Assembly (NCBI GenBank): GCA_002633005.1
Contig: NMRA01000024.1
Span: forward strand, 1,619,177 to 1,681,176
Direction of reading: 5' to 3'
Source of the DNA: Phoronis australis
Taxonomy: Eukaryota > Phoronida > Phoronidae
Length of the DNA: 62,000 nt
In this document: in pieces, positions 10,001 to 20,894 of the stretch
Numbering within the stretch: position 1 is the stretch's first letter
How the letters are laid out: each line of letters begins with the position of its first letter
Translations under genes and position numbers: made by a program
Notes under the pieces: generated by a model
Database searches by the model: none
What the model saw: only the letters and a program-made list of their open reading frames with translations
Told to the model about the DNA's origin: nothing

Positions 10001-12831
10001 CCGTCATCGTCATCCCCCATTCAATCGATGATTTCAAGGCATTTTCTAATTTGACTGTTTGAATTTCTTTAATCGTTGTTATATGATCCGCGATTTGAAT
10101 TAGAAGTACACGAAATAGTTACAGACTTGTCAAAACCATTTAATGACGTGCGAACACTCTGTGCAGTGCAAACGGAACTGGAAGCAGCTGTTGTTTGAGG
10201 ATACTGAGAGAAGTGAAAAGTATTCAAAAAGGGAGACGGGCGAAATTGTTGAATAGCGGCAGGGGGTGTGATAGGCAATTTGAGCACTTTGCAAAAAACT
10301 GTTACCAAACGAACAGATAGTTGACATGGTTCCGTTGTACCCCTTTCCCCAGTGACTATGACAGTGACTGTGAGTGTTCCATGGTCATTGAAACTACATC
10401 TTTTTGATTTCGATAACAATGAATGTTTGTAAGCCAAGATGAAGAACGAATGTAGTGCTTACATTTCCCAGGCCCTGACTGGCTGCAATTAATAGCTTGA
10501 CTGACACGTTGGATGTATCAATCACTGTCTTAGTCGAGGTTCAAAATTATTCCCAAAGTCTCCAGCTCTTTCCCGATTTGAAACTTAAGTAAGACAAGTT
10601 TGGTACGGCAGGAGCCCATTTACGACTTAGAAAGAAATGCGATTTTTATAAGTTTTCAATTTCGCACTGATGATCCGGAAAAAATCAGAAACAAAACATA
10701 ACATTTTTACCTGCGTATACGACAAAATCTGCATTTTCGTGAGCAACATGTTCCTTTCCGTCAAGAGTTTGAAGACATGCGCTGATCGCCTCTTTTGCCG
10801 AGAGTTTTGGGCTAATGTTCCCTGAAATTGAACACAAACAAGTAGTTACAACGCTGGTTGTTCTTAATGTTCAGCGTTAGGAATGTGAAGATAGTTATGG
10901 TTCAACTTTTGAGAAACATCAAAACAGTTTATTTCCAGTAATTTGGCTTATTTTGAAAAAGCATGTTGCGATTTCACCACTGGGCGAGACCTTTCAATCG
11001 TCGTTTTTATTTGTAACACATCAAATCTCCAGAGAGCACCAAAATGTGTATTTCAGCTTAACACAAGTTCAGTTCTGTTGCACATCACACACGCTCAATT
11101 CCTTAAAATTTATGTCAAAGAAGACTACACACTCTTCTACGAAGGCTGTCACCAACGAAGTGCCCGACACAGTCACGTCCGCATGGTCCAAGCAAGGAAC
11201 AAAGGCTATACAGCGCAATGAGACGCAACAAAGACATTAATCATAATAATAAGTGAACAAGAGCAACTAAACAAGCATAACAGTTAACATACAGTTACTA
11301 ACGTCCCGTCACACTTTTGACAGTGTCAGTGGGCTAACTGGCTTGCCAACTTAACAGTTTCCAAACAGATCTTAGTTGTAAATTAGCAGAAGTTGTCGAC
11401 ATTAGATGACTACATTCAACCTAGCACTATTACACCCAGATTCAATGTACACGTGGCAAATCAACACCAGGTGGCGCATGTAATCCTACCTTTTAGATCC
11501 TGGTGGATCCCTTTAATGATGTGGCCTGACACTCGTCCTCCGTGCTTCCCATTCTTATGTTCGCCCACAATGAACGCTCCGAATACCGACACACCTTTGA
11601 AGGTCTGGGCCAATTTCAACTTTAAAGAAATGGTTTATAACGTTCAAAGTACTGTACAAGAAGTACTTAAAATTGTGGACGCGGGAATTAAAAAATGCCC
11701 ACTGAAGAGGCACTCAGATTGTGTGGCACGATACGGCGCCACAAATAAACAATTACACATTTTGACCTAAATAATCAATGCAAAGAGGGTGCTGCGGGTT
11801 TTCAAAGAAGTCTCCGAAAGAGATTCAGCACCTTTTCCGTTTTTTTCTGGACGCAAAGTCATTTCGATGAAATAAACACTATCGAATAAGACTCTCCCAG
11901 GTGGTTGTTGAGAGCAAACTAAAGTTGTTTTCACCAGGTGGTGCTGTTGTACCCTTGTAGTGCTTCTTCATGTTGAAATTTTTATCACTTTTGTCTGTAG
12001 AGTAAGTAAAAGACTATCGGCTGTAACCGGTAAGTTCAGTTATGTGTATCGTATACAAACGAAAAAAGATGTCACGTTCCTATATTTGACTGGAACGATA
12101 CGTACGCTCTGCAGGAGCCACGCTTTTGTCACTTTACCGAGTTAGACCTGGGCCAGATGCTGGATGCCAAAAGTTCATTTTGTAAAAGCCCACGCATAAA
12201 GATTTGCTTTAACATAGCAATATGATTTTTGAAGTTTGGTATGCTATACGTAGGGGGGAGGGGTTCAAGAAATCTTTTCTCGATTTTTCTTGATGTATTT
12301 CTACTATCGAATTTGCTCAAATACTTGATTTAGTAGCGGTAGTTTACAGTTGTATGTTAACGATCAAAATATGGAGAGACAAAATGAATAAACCAAGAAC
12401 TAAAGGTAGACGTGATTGCCAAAATGAGTGCGAGCAAACGAACTCGTATGAACACGTGATGACATAGAAATATAATTTCATATCGCAAGCAAGGAATTTC
12501 ATACAACTGCAGGGTATACGAAACGTTCGTGAGAAATTGAATTACTTGCCGATTCACACTGAGATAAAACGAAAAAGTGGAGTGTTTTATATAAAGTTAC
12601 CTTGGTAATTCCTGAGGGTAGCGTGTAAGTTCCATGGATTCTGAAGTCTCCAGGACCGACCCCTCTTTCATGCAGTCGAAGTTGGGTTGTTAACGAATGC
12701 GCAATAGGTCTTTCCAAAAATGCCACGTCGTGGTCGAACAACTCTCTCTTTGCACAGTAGGACAAGCTAAGCACGTTTAAAATGACGACCACCCCTGAAA
12801 AGGCCAACGCAATTGCACTTTTTAAACCCAA
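6051..12831 (-). CDS. Secreted thermolysin-type (M4) metallopeptidase, five exons
   Basis: This minus-strand gene is assembled from exons at about 12831-12601, 11619-11490, 10821-10711, 9536-9352 and 7025-6051. All introns are GT-AG and junction phases agree (0, 1, 1, 0), giving about 543 residues. Exon 1 encodes a hydrophobic leader. Exons 1-4 form a propeptide resembling the FTP and PepSY regions of M4 zymogens. Exon 5 is the catalytic domain, with HELGH at about residues 367-371, a zinc-ligand Glu 20 residues after the second His (GLHEGFSD), and a catalytic-type His in DGHQSCGIINKAF. M4 enzymes are zinc endopeptidases that cleave before bulky hydrophobic residues after propeptide removal. 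All key residues are present, so an active extracellular protease is likely. No in-frame ATG exists in exon 1: a stop lies at 12844-12846 and the apparent start is TTG, so a further 5' exon or an error is likely. A poly(A) signal (AATAAA) lies at 6009-6004. Confidence 0.88.
7367..8838 (+). promoter_or_regulatory. Seven CTCF-core-like motifs in the E1 element (7367-8838)
   Basis: The 19-base blocks starting at 7367, 7625, 7760, 7907, 8054, 8213 and 8820 share CCAC.AGG.GGC, close to the published bilaterian CTCF core CCASYAGRKGGC. The best are 7760 (CTGGCCACTAGGTGGCGAA) and 8820 (ATTGTCACCAGGGGGCACA). All are on the plus strand. The GCCAC-TAG-GTGGC form is also quasi-palindromic, so another factor or a transposase could be the reader. 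Binding is inferred only. Confidence 0.4.
8277..8728 (-). mobile_element. LINE 3' tail inserted in E1 element
   Basis: On the minus strand this reads toward GCTGTTGTTTGGGCAATAAATG, a common LINE 3' UTR ending, followed by an A-rich tail at the low-coordinate side. It interrupts module B. The module text (GTCATC..TCTC, expected GCGTCATCTCAC) appears on both sides at about 8266-8277 and 8729-8740, as a target duplication would. No ORF remains. Confidence 0.6.
9352..9536 (-). CDS. M4 peptidase exon 4: end of propeptide
   Basis: The exon lies between a TTACCTAG acceptor and a GTAAGT donor, 185 nt, entering in phase 1 and leaving in phase 0. It reads GFNYEHNVTATLAYYV followed by a CLIDAMTGGIIKKWDAI stretch. 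That has the typical PepSY-like ending of M4 propeptides, where a lipid-free beta strand ends in IDA.TG. It finishes with the VGGNGH segment that starts the mature enzyme. Confidence 0.88.
10711..10821 (-). CDS. M4 peptidase exon 3: propeptide
   Basis: The exon is 111 nt between TTTCAG and GTAAAA, phase 1 in and phase 1 out. It translates as NISPKLSAKEAISACLQTL and ends ADFVVYAG. The PKLS..EAI segment and the VVYA strand are characteristic of PepSY-type inhibitory propeptides. Joining it to exon 2 and exon 4 keeps the reading frame open. Confidence 0.85.
11490..11619 (-). CDS. M4 peptidase exon 2: FTP-like propeptide
   Basis: The exon is 130 nt, phase 0 in and phase 1 out, with acceptor CTTTAAAG and donor GTAGGA. 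It contains LKLAQTFKGVSVFGAFIV followed by a Gly/Lys-rich turn and RVSGH. The GV.VFGA core is the hallmark of the FTP (fungalysin/thermolysin propeptide) motif. Confidence 0.88.
12601..12831 (-). CDS. M4 peptidase exon 1 (5' end uncertain): leader and start of propeptide
   Basis: The reading frame opens just after a stop at 12846-12844 and has no ATG. The first usable codon is TTG at 12831. It encodes a hydrophobic segment (SAIALAFSGVVVILNVLSL) ending SYC-AKRE, which looks like a cleavable signal peptide. This is followed by a pro-region ending FRIHGTYTLPSGITK at a GTAACT donor. An ATG 7 nt upstream (12837-12835) is out of frame and stops at once. The real start is probably supplied by an unseen upstream exon, for example through an AAAAAG acceptor at about 12815, or an indel has broken the start. 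Confidence 0.75.
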
Positions 12832-12839
12832 AACATGTT

Positions 12840-13995
12840 GGAGTTATTGAATTTGGACCAGTGCAAACCTTCGAACTGTGAGTTTTGGATATCAGTTTGC
12901 TAATATTTTTGTTGACGAACGGTCAGTCTTTAATTTCAGAACTCTTCGTTCACTTGTTATTTAGCTGCGTTCCAAGGAAATTTGCACTATTCCTTTTAAA
13001 GGAATGACTAAATCTATTCCGTTTTCTCCCCATTGGAAAATATAAATCCCAGCAAGTTATGTCCGCCACGTCGGCAGGCTTTGAAAACGTCCTTCTCAGA
13101 CACAACCCTTGTCCATAAATAAGTCTGTGAATTGGCAAAAGACTGTTACCTTCAGTGCGATAATAAATAAACAAAAAAGCGATACCTCACTTGCGCCAAA
13201 AATAGTCTAGCTGTAGATGACAGAATACATGGAATTTTGTTCGAATTAACAAAGCCAGCAACTAGGAATAAATCCTGTAAAATAAGTAGTCAGTGAAAAT
13301 TTACTTCAGTAAATACTGGGATTGTACGCTAACATTTTGGCGTTCAAAACATAAAGAACACGTTGCTTTCCTACATGTAGTATATACTCCAGCAATCATC
13401 TTTCTGTTGCTGACGACACACATACACATTTTGGCGTTTGTTTAGGCATGAAGATAATTCGAATATATTTTAACACATTAATTAAAATTACAACCCTTCT
13501 TTCTCAGAAAACCATTCCCAATGAAGGTTTTTGGTAATTAGCTTAATACGTGCTCATAATTTCTTTTTAAGAATGCTTCTGTTTAATTAGGAAGGTCAGT
13601 TAGTTCTTGCATGTAATCGTATAATTAAAGGCAACTCACATTCCATGAGGAAAAGCATCTTTCCGAGTGACAGGTATCTCACTTGCTCAAAAATGAAGTT
13701 TTCGAAAGAGAACACAAATCACAAATGCCAGATTTAGGATGCTGTTGATTATTGAATACACAGTAACAAACAAGTGCGTTGTACGTTTGTACGGTGGTTG
13801 GGGAAGGACATGTTAATTTATTTTTCCTAACACGAGCGCTCGAGTTATTTCACGAGAATCAAAACGAGGCTGACCTTGAACATGGAAGCTGCCGTGACGT
13901 ACATCTTTAATCGTTCTCTCTCAAAGATTCAATTACTTCGTGATTGAGCGGCATGCCAGGAGTTTTTCAGCAACACATTTTTATGTGTTAAAATC
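12840..13995. other. No recognisable gene; upstream of M4 exon 1
   Basis: This interval would hold the missing first exon or the promoter of the M4 gene. I found no convincing ATG-bearing exon with a matching donor. Confidence 0.3.
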
Positions 13996-14002
13996 TTGTG
14001 TG

Positions 14003-14037
<35 letters not shown>

Positions 14038-14100
14038 GTGTATGCGTGTGCGTGCGTGTGAGAGTACGCGCGCGCGTGTATGTGTGCGTGCGTATGTACA
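13996..14100. repeat. TG microsatellite
   Basis: A (TG)n run begins at about 13996 and decays after 14045 into TGCG/CGCG-interrupted copies until about 14100. The Cys-Val repeats in its translations are artefacts. Confidence 0.95.
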
Positions 14101-14319
14101 TATTATTAATGTTTTCAGTTGTTCTTATAATAATTCATTTGTGCAATGTTTACATGTTGCCAAGATGCCGTTTTTTCTTAATTCAATTTCTGCCCGTTCA
14201 GAACTACTGTTATTTGTAATCCTCACATGAAATAAAATTCTAAGAAATGAAATGTTGACATTGTAAAAAAATCCAATCCAATTCTTTGTGTTGCTGACAG
14301 CGTACAAGATACTATCTGA

Positions 14320-14520
14320 TTTTTTTATTTTTGCGCCAGCCCACCGTGCCATCAAAACGTCCCGCTTTTTGAGACAATGCAAAAGTGACATATTATTATA
14401 ATTTCCACGCAACATGGCCATATATCCCCCGTTCGAAAAAATGGAAAAACAGAAGTTTCATGTTTTTTACGGTATCCACAATTTCCCATTTGGCTAAACG
14501 CAGCCGGGCACTTTTGGATA
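14320..14520. repeat. Dispersed repeat, copy 1 (partner at 53355-53525)
   Basis: This block, with CGTCCCGCTTTTTGAGACAA, TGACATATTATTATAATTTC and TATCCACAATTTCCCATTTG, aligns in the same orientation with 53355-53525. Neither copy has a clear ORF, so it is an unclassified interspersed repeat. Confidence 0.65.
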
Positions 14521-15400
14521 TTGCGTTTCGCGTTCGACGGAAGACGTTGTCGGGACGTTTTTGTGGGTCGCGGGGAAAACATCACCCTTGCGTTTTGCCT
14601 TAAACTCAGAAGTTCTGCTATCCAATCCAGTTATCCCGTTTATTCTGGATTGTCGAATGTTGACCGTGGATGCAACGGAGTTTAAAATAGCATTGTTTCC
14701 TTGTTTCCGAACTCGGAACAAGAATAAAGAAACCTATCGCCTTTATGATGAAAATATTGTAAATTAGGCGAGCCACATTCTAAAGTATCTCGCAGCGCTA
14801 ATTACGTCAAGCTGAAGGTTCAAACATTCAGCAACGTGCCCCAAAAATGTACTGATTTCAAACAGTAACAAATGCATTTCTTTATTAAATACGGAACAAG
14901 GATATTTGCATTAGCGTTGCCAGAAGTTTTAACCAAAATGGCCAAATGTGAAACTATTAACGACGGTGGTGGGGAACTGAATTAAAACTACCGGCGTTGC
15001 GTTAACTGTGAGTATTTTGTGGACTCCTAGAAACACTAACATGTATTTTCAATCAAACAATGACCGAAATAACTGTGGTGCAGTGTTACATGGTGTTTCA
15101 AGAATCTTAAGCCAAGTCAAAGACAGAATTCGCCCAACCTTTTACAATTTGCAAAAGATGTATTAAATTCATTTTCCTAACACGTTTGAGGCCATCACAC
15201 ACAAGATGGAAAATACATGATCAGAGAACACAGGTCCAACATGTAGCCTACTACGATATAGTAAGATTTTGTAAAAATAATAGCATCTGTGAAGTTAGTT
15301 CGCAATAGTTGTGTTCCGAACATTTGATATTTTTTATGCCGCAAGTATATAAAATGCGCCTCTGAGGGTTATACAGAAATGTTTAGCCTCGTCCAGGTCA

Positions 15401-15598
15401 TTAGGTAGGCCTATTGTGAGGCCAAGTTCGGCCATAATTAAGCAGCGTAAATCGTACATATTCTTGGATACTGAGTTTTGAATCAACACTCCGTACACCC
15501 TTCCCATCACTGAGTTCAGGGAGATAAATTTCAGCATCATAGATCTCTGGTACGTGATACATTATGAAATGAGTCGGGTCCGTGATGGAAACGGTCAT
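15401..15598 (-). CDS. Possible unidentified exon or small ORF
   Basis: An ATG-started minus-strand frame reads MTVSITDPTHFIMYHVPEIY and continues with balanced composition for 65 codons. It stays open upstream of the ATG through a Ser/Thr-rich stretch to about 15635. Just upstream, a strong donor (CATGAG then GTGAGT) lies at about 15647-15642. I do not recognise the product. It could be an exon of an upstream gene, or an unrelated open frame. Confidence 0.2.
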   Translation of the reverse strand: MTVSITDPTHFIMYHVPEIYDAEIYLPELSDGKGVRSVDSKLSIQEYVRFTLLNYGRTWPHNRPT

Positions 15599-15795
15599 TG
15601 TTGTACTTCCTGATGGTGTGTGTGTTCCAAAGTATACTCACCTCATGCAATTTATCTTGAAAATATCGAAAGAGCTGCTCTATAAAAAATGATGAAAAGT
15701 ACGGATACTCACTCAGTTTGAGCAAGAAGACTTTGCACAAAGAAGTACAGTTTTACGGTTGTGTAATCAAAACTGCTTATTCAGTCTTATCCCAC

Positions 15796-16060
15796 CATAG
15801 GCGGATTTAGGCGGGGGGGCCCAGGAGTTAAATCGTGGTGGTGCAGTGGTGAGATCAAGTCTGTGGTTATTTCAGTTTTTCCTGTTTGATACGTTCTCGT
15901 ATTTTTTATTTTTTTCTTGGATAATACTTCAGGAATCAAGGAAAATGCTTGATTTTTAGACCTCTCCCCATTCGGTGCTATACACATCAACAATCGTGTT
16001 TTGCGCAAATGTTTACAGACAAAATGTAGGGCCCCTTGTGATATCCTAGATCCGCCACTG
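15796..16060. mobile_element. Small TIR element ending CAGTGGCGGATCTAGG
   Basis: The left end CATAGGCGGATTTAGG and the right end (reverse complement CAGTGGCGGATCTAGGATAT) are terminal inverted repeats. The 6-mer TCCCAC abuts both ends exactly (15790-15795 and 16061-16066), a plausible target duplication. Related ends occur at about 32468-32899 and 35000-35048. CAGTG-type ends recall hAT elements, which usually make 8 bp duplications, so the superfamily is left open. No transposase is present. Confidence 0.65.
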
Positions 16061-16066
16061 TCCCAC

Positions 16067-17467
16067 GTATACATAAGAGCCCTGCTAATGGTAGGCTGGT
16101 TTAGGCCGAGAGGAAGCCTATTCCGCGGCCAACAAAAAATTACAAAAATACGAGTGATCTTTTTCATTCTTTATTCAAGGACTGCTTCATTGTTTATTTA
16201 CTGATCACAAACTTCATCGGATATAAATGATCTTAACACCGAGTTAGGGTTAAAATTACTGCGCAGTCACTGAAATGTAAGACGGACGCCAGTTTTAAGT
16301 CCTCTGCCTAAAGTAATAATACCTGTACCCGTCATTTAAAGCGCCCCCCTACAAGCCAAGATATCATTTTGAAGAACCCCTACAACTGAACAGGACAGAC
16401 AAGCGTTCGGAGGGGTATAGTGTTGATCACTAAGGTTGGCCTCCATTACATCCTAGATACGCCTATGTTAATCCATGTAAGTATAAATTTTTATTACCTA
16501 TATAACATCCATGAAGCAGAATCAAACCAACTTTGTCTTTTTCATCACCAGCTCTCGTAAAAAGGCTATCCAATATTCAGAGTTCTGCTCTCGAATTAAG
16601 TATTCCCAAACACGAGTGGCTGTTCGACGGCTGTACAGAAAATGGTGCTCCAAATCCTGAATCGCTGTTAGTGGTACAGTGCTTGCTTGTAACCATGGAA
16701 TGTAACGTGAAAACACCAATACAGCCATTTGCACAAGTCGTACGAATCTGAGCGCCAAACTTAATTTGGAGATGCGTTTCTGAGCTCCACATCCTCAGGA
16801 GAAAGAAATGCTTCAAAAGTACTGACATAGTCCTTATAACAAATCCTAGCTTCGCAAAAAAATTGTGTGTAGTTTAACTTTTAACTGCCGCTCGCTCACG
16901 ACGTAGCTGAATCTTTGAACTCGACGAATAAGTAGGACGCTGGGCTCATAAGTCGGCGCTCGGGTTAGGAAAAAATCAATTGTTACCATATCCTTTCCCA
17001 GCCACCGTAGGTTTGTGTTGGCTTGCAAGTGAGCGCGAAATTCGCTGATGCTGGTCGTCGTAGCTCTCTCCTTTTTTAATAATGCCTTTTGTTTCCGAAC
17101 GGATAGGGGCAAATCATAAACAAACGGGTGAATAATGCAAGTGCTGCAGGTAAATTGAACTTTCGTATTTGCCAATATTTGCATCCAAAATAGCGTATAA
17201 TGCAAGCTCAAGTCTCTACAATTAGTCAAAGCAGCTTGATTGTGACGACGATAACAATTTTATAGTTCAGGAAAAACGTCACGACTTCAAATCAGTGTTC
17301 CCATTGGAATAACTGAGCTTGTGCTGAGGTGCTTCATTTGAGAAAGGCACGTTCTATAGCCGTTACAGTAGTTTCTTACATAACTTGATTTATAAAAATC
17401 TGTGTTCCAGCGCCAAAAGATCGCAAAAGTATGTCAAAAGTCCATGAAAATGTTAAAATGGCCAACC
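16067..17467. other. No recognisable gene
   Basis: Overlapping short frames on both strands (16522-16758 minus, 16846-17229 minus) show no family motif. The tract ends at an assembly gap. Confidence 0.35.
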
Positions 17468-18045
17468 NNNNNNNNNNNNNNNNNNNNNNNNNNNNNNNNN
17501 NNNNNNNNNNNNNNNNNNNNNNNNNNNNNNNNNNNNNNNNNNNNNNNNNNNNNNNNNNNNNNNNNNNNNNNNNNNNNNNNNNNNNNNNNNNNNNNNNNNN
17601 NNNNNNNNNNNNNNNNNNNNNNNNNNNNNNNNNNNNNNNNNNNNNNNNNNNNNNNNNNNNNNNNNNNNNNNNNNNNNNNNNNNNNNNNNNNNNNNNNNNN
17701 NNNNNNNNNNNNNNNNNNNNNNNNNNNNNNNNNNNNNNNNNNNNNNNNNNNNNNNNNNNNNNNNNNNNNNNNNNNNNNNNNNNNNNNNNNNNNNNNNNNN
17801 NNNNNNNNNNNNNNNNNNNNNNNNNNNNNNNNNNNNNNNNNNNNNNNNNNNNNNNNNNNNNNNNNNNNNNNNNNNNNNNNNNNNNNNNNNNNNNNNNNNN
17901 NNNNNNNNNNNNNNNNNNNNNNNNNNNNNNNNNNNNNNNNNNNNNNNNNNNNNNNNNNNNNNNNNNNNNNNNNNNNNNNNNNNNNNNNNNNNNNNNNNNN
18001 NNNNNNNNNNNNNNNNNNNNNNNNNNNNNNNNNNNNNNNNNNNNN
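17468..18045. other. Assembly gap (578 N)
   Basis: A run of N of 578 bases, followed by a G8 tract. Open frames across it are meaningless. Confidence 0.99.
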
Positions 18046-18053
18046 GGGGGGGG

Positions 18054-19849
18054 TGGTGAAGTTATAGGCTACCAATTTTCAGTAAAAGTTGATAGAGGGG
18101 ACAGAATTTGGTGCGATAGGGAGTTACCAGGTAGAATCCGACGAGATGGAGGGCGGGGAGAACATGGTGGCAATTAAGGGGTATGTATTGTGATGGCGAC
18201 CAGATGAAACTGATGGTGGTAGAATTTAGTGACGACGTGGGCTGATATTGGCATCGGTGGCGACTGGAGGAGAGGAAATCTTCCCACACTTATATTTGCG
18301 CGAATTCGCGCTCCAATCCGGAACATCAAATTTAGAATCTTCATTTCTTACGGGTTAAATTTATGATCGACCATCAAAATCAAACTGTTATAATAACCAT
18401 AAAGTTTCGAAACATCTCACGTCAAGAAAAAGGCACTACCGGAGCATAATTGGAGAGGAGACATGGTTCAAAAAAATCCCCACGCATTTCTTTTCTGATT
18501 TTCTAGCATGTTTCGTATATGTGAAATCGTGAAGATCTTAACATTTTCTTAAAATTTTCAAACAGCTATTAAACGATTTCAAGTTGACCATATGCCAACA
18601 GCAACGTCGCCCGATATCTCTAGTCATACAACCACACTACTGCCAAAAAAATGAAATATTTCTCTTACTGCCCATAACTGCTAAACTTGTACGGTGCTGA
18701 CGGCAATACAAGTTTGCAAAGAACACCATAATATTTTACCAAGATACCCCTGGGGTCCTCCTGGAAGCATTCATTTGGGAACAATCAATAATTTCGAAAG
18801 GGACTAGAGCCTGGTTGCATGAAACTGTCCCAAAAATGACTCAACGGTATTAGTTTATGTTGCAGAGAGGTATTATTTTGGAGGTTCGTTGGAGTTACCC
18901 TAACTGTTTCTAGAGATGGTCACGTGATCTTATTGAAAATACATTTCACGAAAATCTTCCAGAGATTTCGTCAAACATTACAAGCGAAGCACGTGATCGC
19001 AGTACCCTTACTCGGGCTTGGTTCTACCCCAGAGTTGTGTTAAGGAGATGGAAGACATCACGAGTGAAGGTAATCCTTATGACGTGCTTTGTTTGTAATG
19101 TACATAAATGATGATATCTCACATTTGTGACAGTTCGAGCGGTTGTGATTAATGAAATGGAGATTCTCTATATATTTATGGTTGTAATAATTTGGACCTG
19201 CGCAGCACGCTCTTCCCCCCAAAATATTAGACAGAACATACAAAACTGAACCAAGTGGACGATTTGACTTGAGAAAGAAAATAGAACAGCCATCAATTCT
19301 ATGCTTAACAACGTTGAAATTTTTGCTTTTATCATGTGAATAAGTTCTGCATGAAAAATAAATGATGGCATCCCGGATCTGTTGCAAAATACTTTTTTTA
19401 TCATTCTGACGGCACACTGTGTTTAATTCGGTCAATATTAATATGCGTTGCAGCTGATCGGCCGAACTGTTTGTTCTGAAAAGTACATCAATGGCTTTAG
19501 ATCAAGCAATCAATGCATCATCGTGGCTTCACAACTCCATGATGCCCGAGCGTAGTGCTGACACTAGGCAACCATGTCACACAGCAGGAGGTATGGTACT
19601 GGACAAAAAGTGTCTCGATACGGAACGCATAAAACAGTGACGCCAAGGGTTACCGTGCTCTCCGCTACAGGATGTGACGCCGCCTGTTTCCAAGACAACA
19701 TATGAAAAATAATTGACGGCTATGTTGGACGAAAATTTTCATTAAAAACAGATTCGTTAAAACACAGAGTTTACTGTTATATCGGAGGGCGTATTTGGTG
19801 TCGTCTGATTAGTTGTTGGTTCAGTCAAGAGATAGATGGTATAAACCCT
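18054..19849. other. No recognisable gene
   Basis: Nothing beyond short frames. A minus-strand frame at 19435-19058 is Cys- and His-containing but matches no motif I know. Confidence 0.35.
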
Positions 19850-20412
19850 GGTAAATAATGGCTACAGCAATGCTTTTTTAGACCGTCATATTAGTCGACT
19901 CATGCCCAAAACTACTTGTGTACGTCGGACCGGTGTGACCAAAAAGGTATTGTACAAAAATGTTATGTCCAATAATTACCTCCAGGACAAACATGCCATT
20001 AAGGAAATCATTAGGGATAATGTTAAAGTTTGTAAGCCCGATGTTTATCTCGATTTCATTATTTATTATCGGAACAGGAAATCCTCAAACTTTGTCATGA
20101 AAAATAACATTTCTAAAGCGAAAGTAGATTTTTTGTGAAATTGTATGAGCTACGGACAAATGTTTTCGTTCAAATGTCAAGCAATGTTACATTGGTCAAA
20201 CGGTTTGCTGTCTTTCCCATCGGTTATCTATGCAGCTTCAAAATGGCGCCATCCATGAACATTTTGTGTAATGTCAAGAAATTGTGGAAAACTCGCCAAT
20301 TCGAAGTGTTGCGATTGAAAGTATTAGAGTCCCTTTAGATTGCATTCCAGAAGCCTGTATCGAATGATCAGCAAACAGGGTCGCGCCACACGCTACACTT
20401 GTTTGCGTGACA
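19850..20412 (+). mobile_element. Penelope-like element fragment, end of RT through GIY-YIG
   Basis: From 19852 the frame reads NNGYSNAFLDRHISRLM, the end of a Penelope-type reverse transcriptase region. A later segment, LDFIIYYRNRKSSNFVMKNN, is the linker typical of these proteins. After a stop and frameshift near 20138, the frame at about 20182-20278 gives CYIGQTVCCLSHRL and then LQNGAIHEH, which is the GIY-YIG nuclease core. About 20298-20400 has FEVLRLKVLESL and a C-terminal NDQQTGSRHTLHLFA block, with one stop. Three disruptions show a dead copy. It differs in sequence from the fragment at 3.1-3.6 kb, so at least two Penelope-like lineages are present. Confidence 0.78.
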
Positions 20413-20894
20413 TTCCTGTTACCCCCTAGAGAAAAACAAAACTTTCATCTTTTTCCACCTTGTACCCTTTGGAATCTTTTAGACTTTCAAAATACCAAGC
20501 TACCTGGTCTAAAAACGTGGTAAAATGTGAACTGTTGTTTCTTTTGACTTGAGAAAGCCCATATTACTGCGTCATTTTATATCCACTTGAGATTGAAACA
20601 AGTACTACCCTATGTTTCGAAATATCGTGTGTCTTTTAATCATATCTTTTGTTCAGTTGCTTTCCCAATGTTCTGTTGAGTGTCGAGCTTTGTTCTGAGG
20701 ATACGAACAGATGGGTTAAAGAGTGTTATTAACAATAAGTGCATTCAACCAATTTTGCATATCGGAAGGAACTATATGAACTAAACAGACCATTTTACAG
20801 GTACATGTATATTCGACAAAAAATTCTAAAATAGAACTTACAGAAAATATAAAAATTAATATTCACTAGTATATAAATGTCCACATGAAAGAGA

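Noticed and set aside
13940-14230. Cys-Val-rich ORFs
   Set aside because: Translation of the TG microsatellite.
17402-18177. Long ORFs through N runs
   Set aside because: They consist almost entirely of gap bases.
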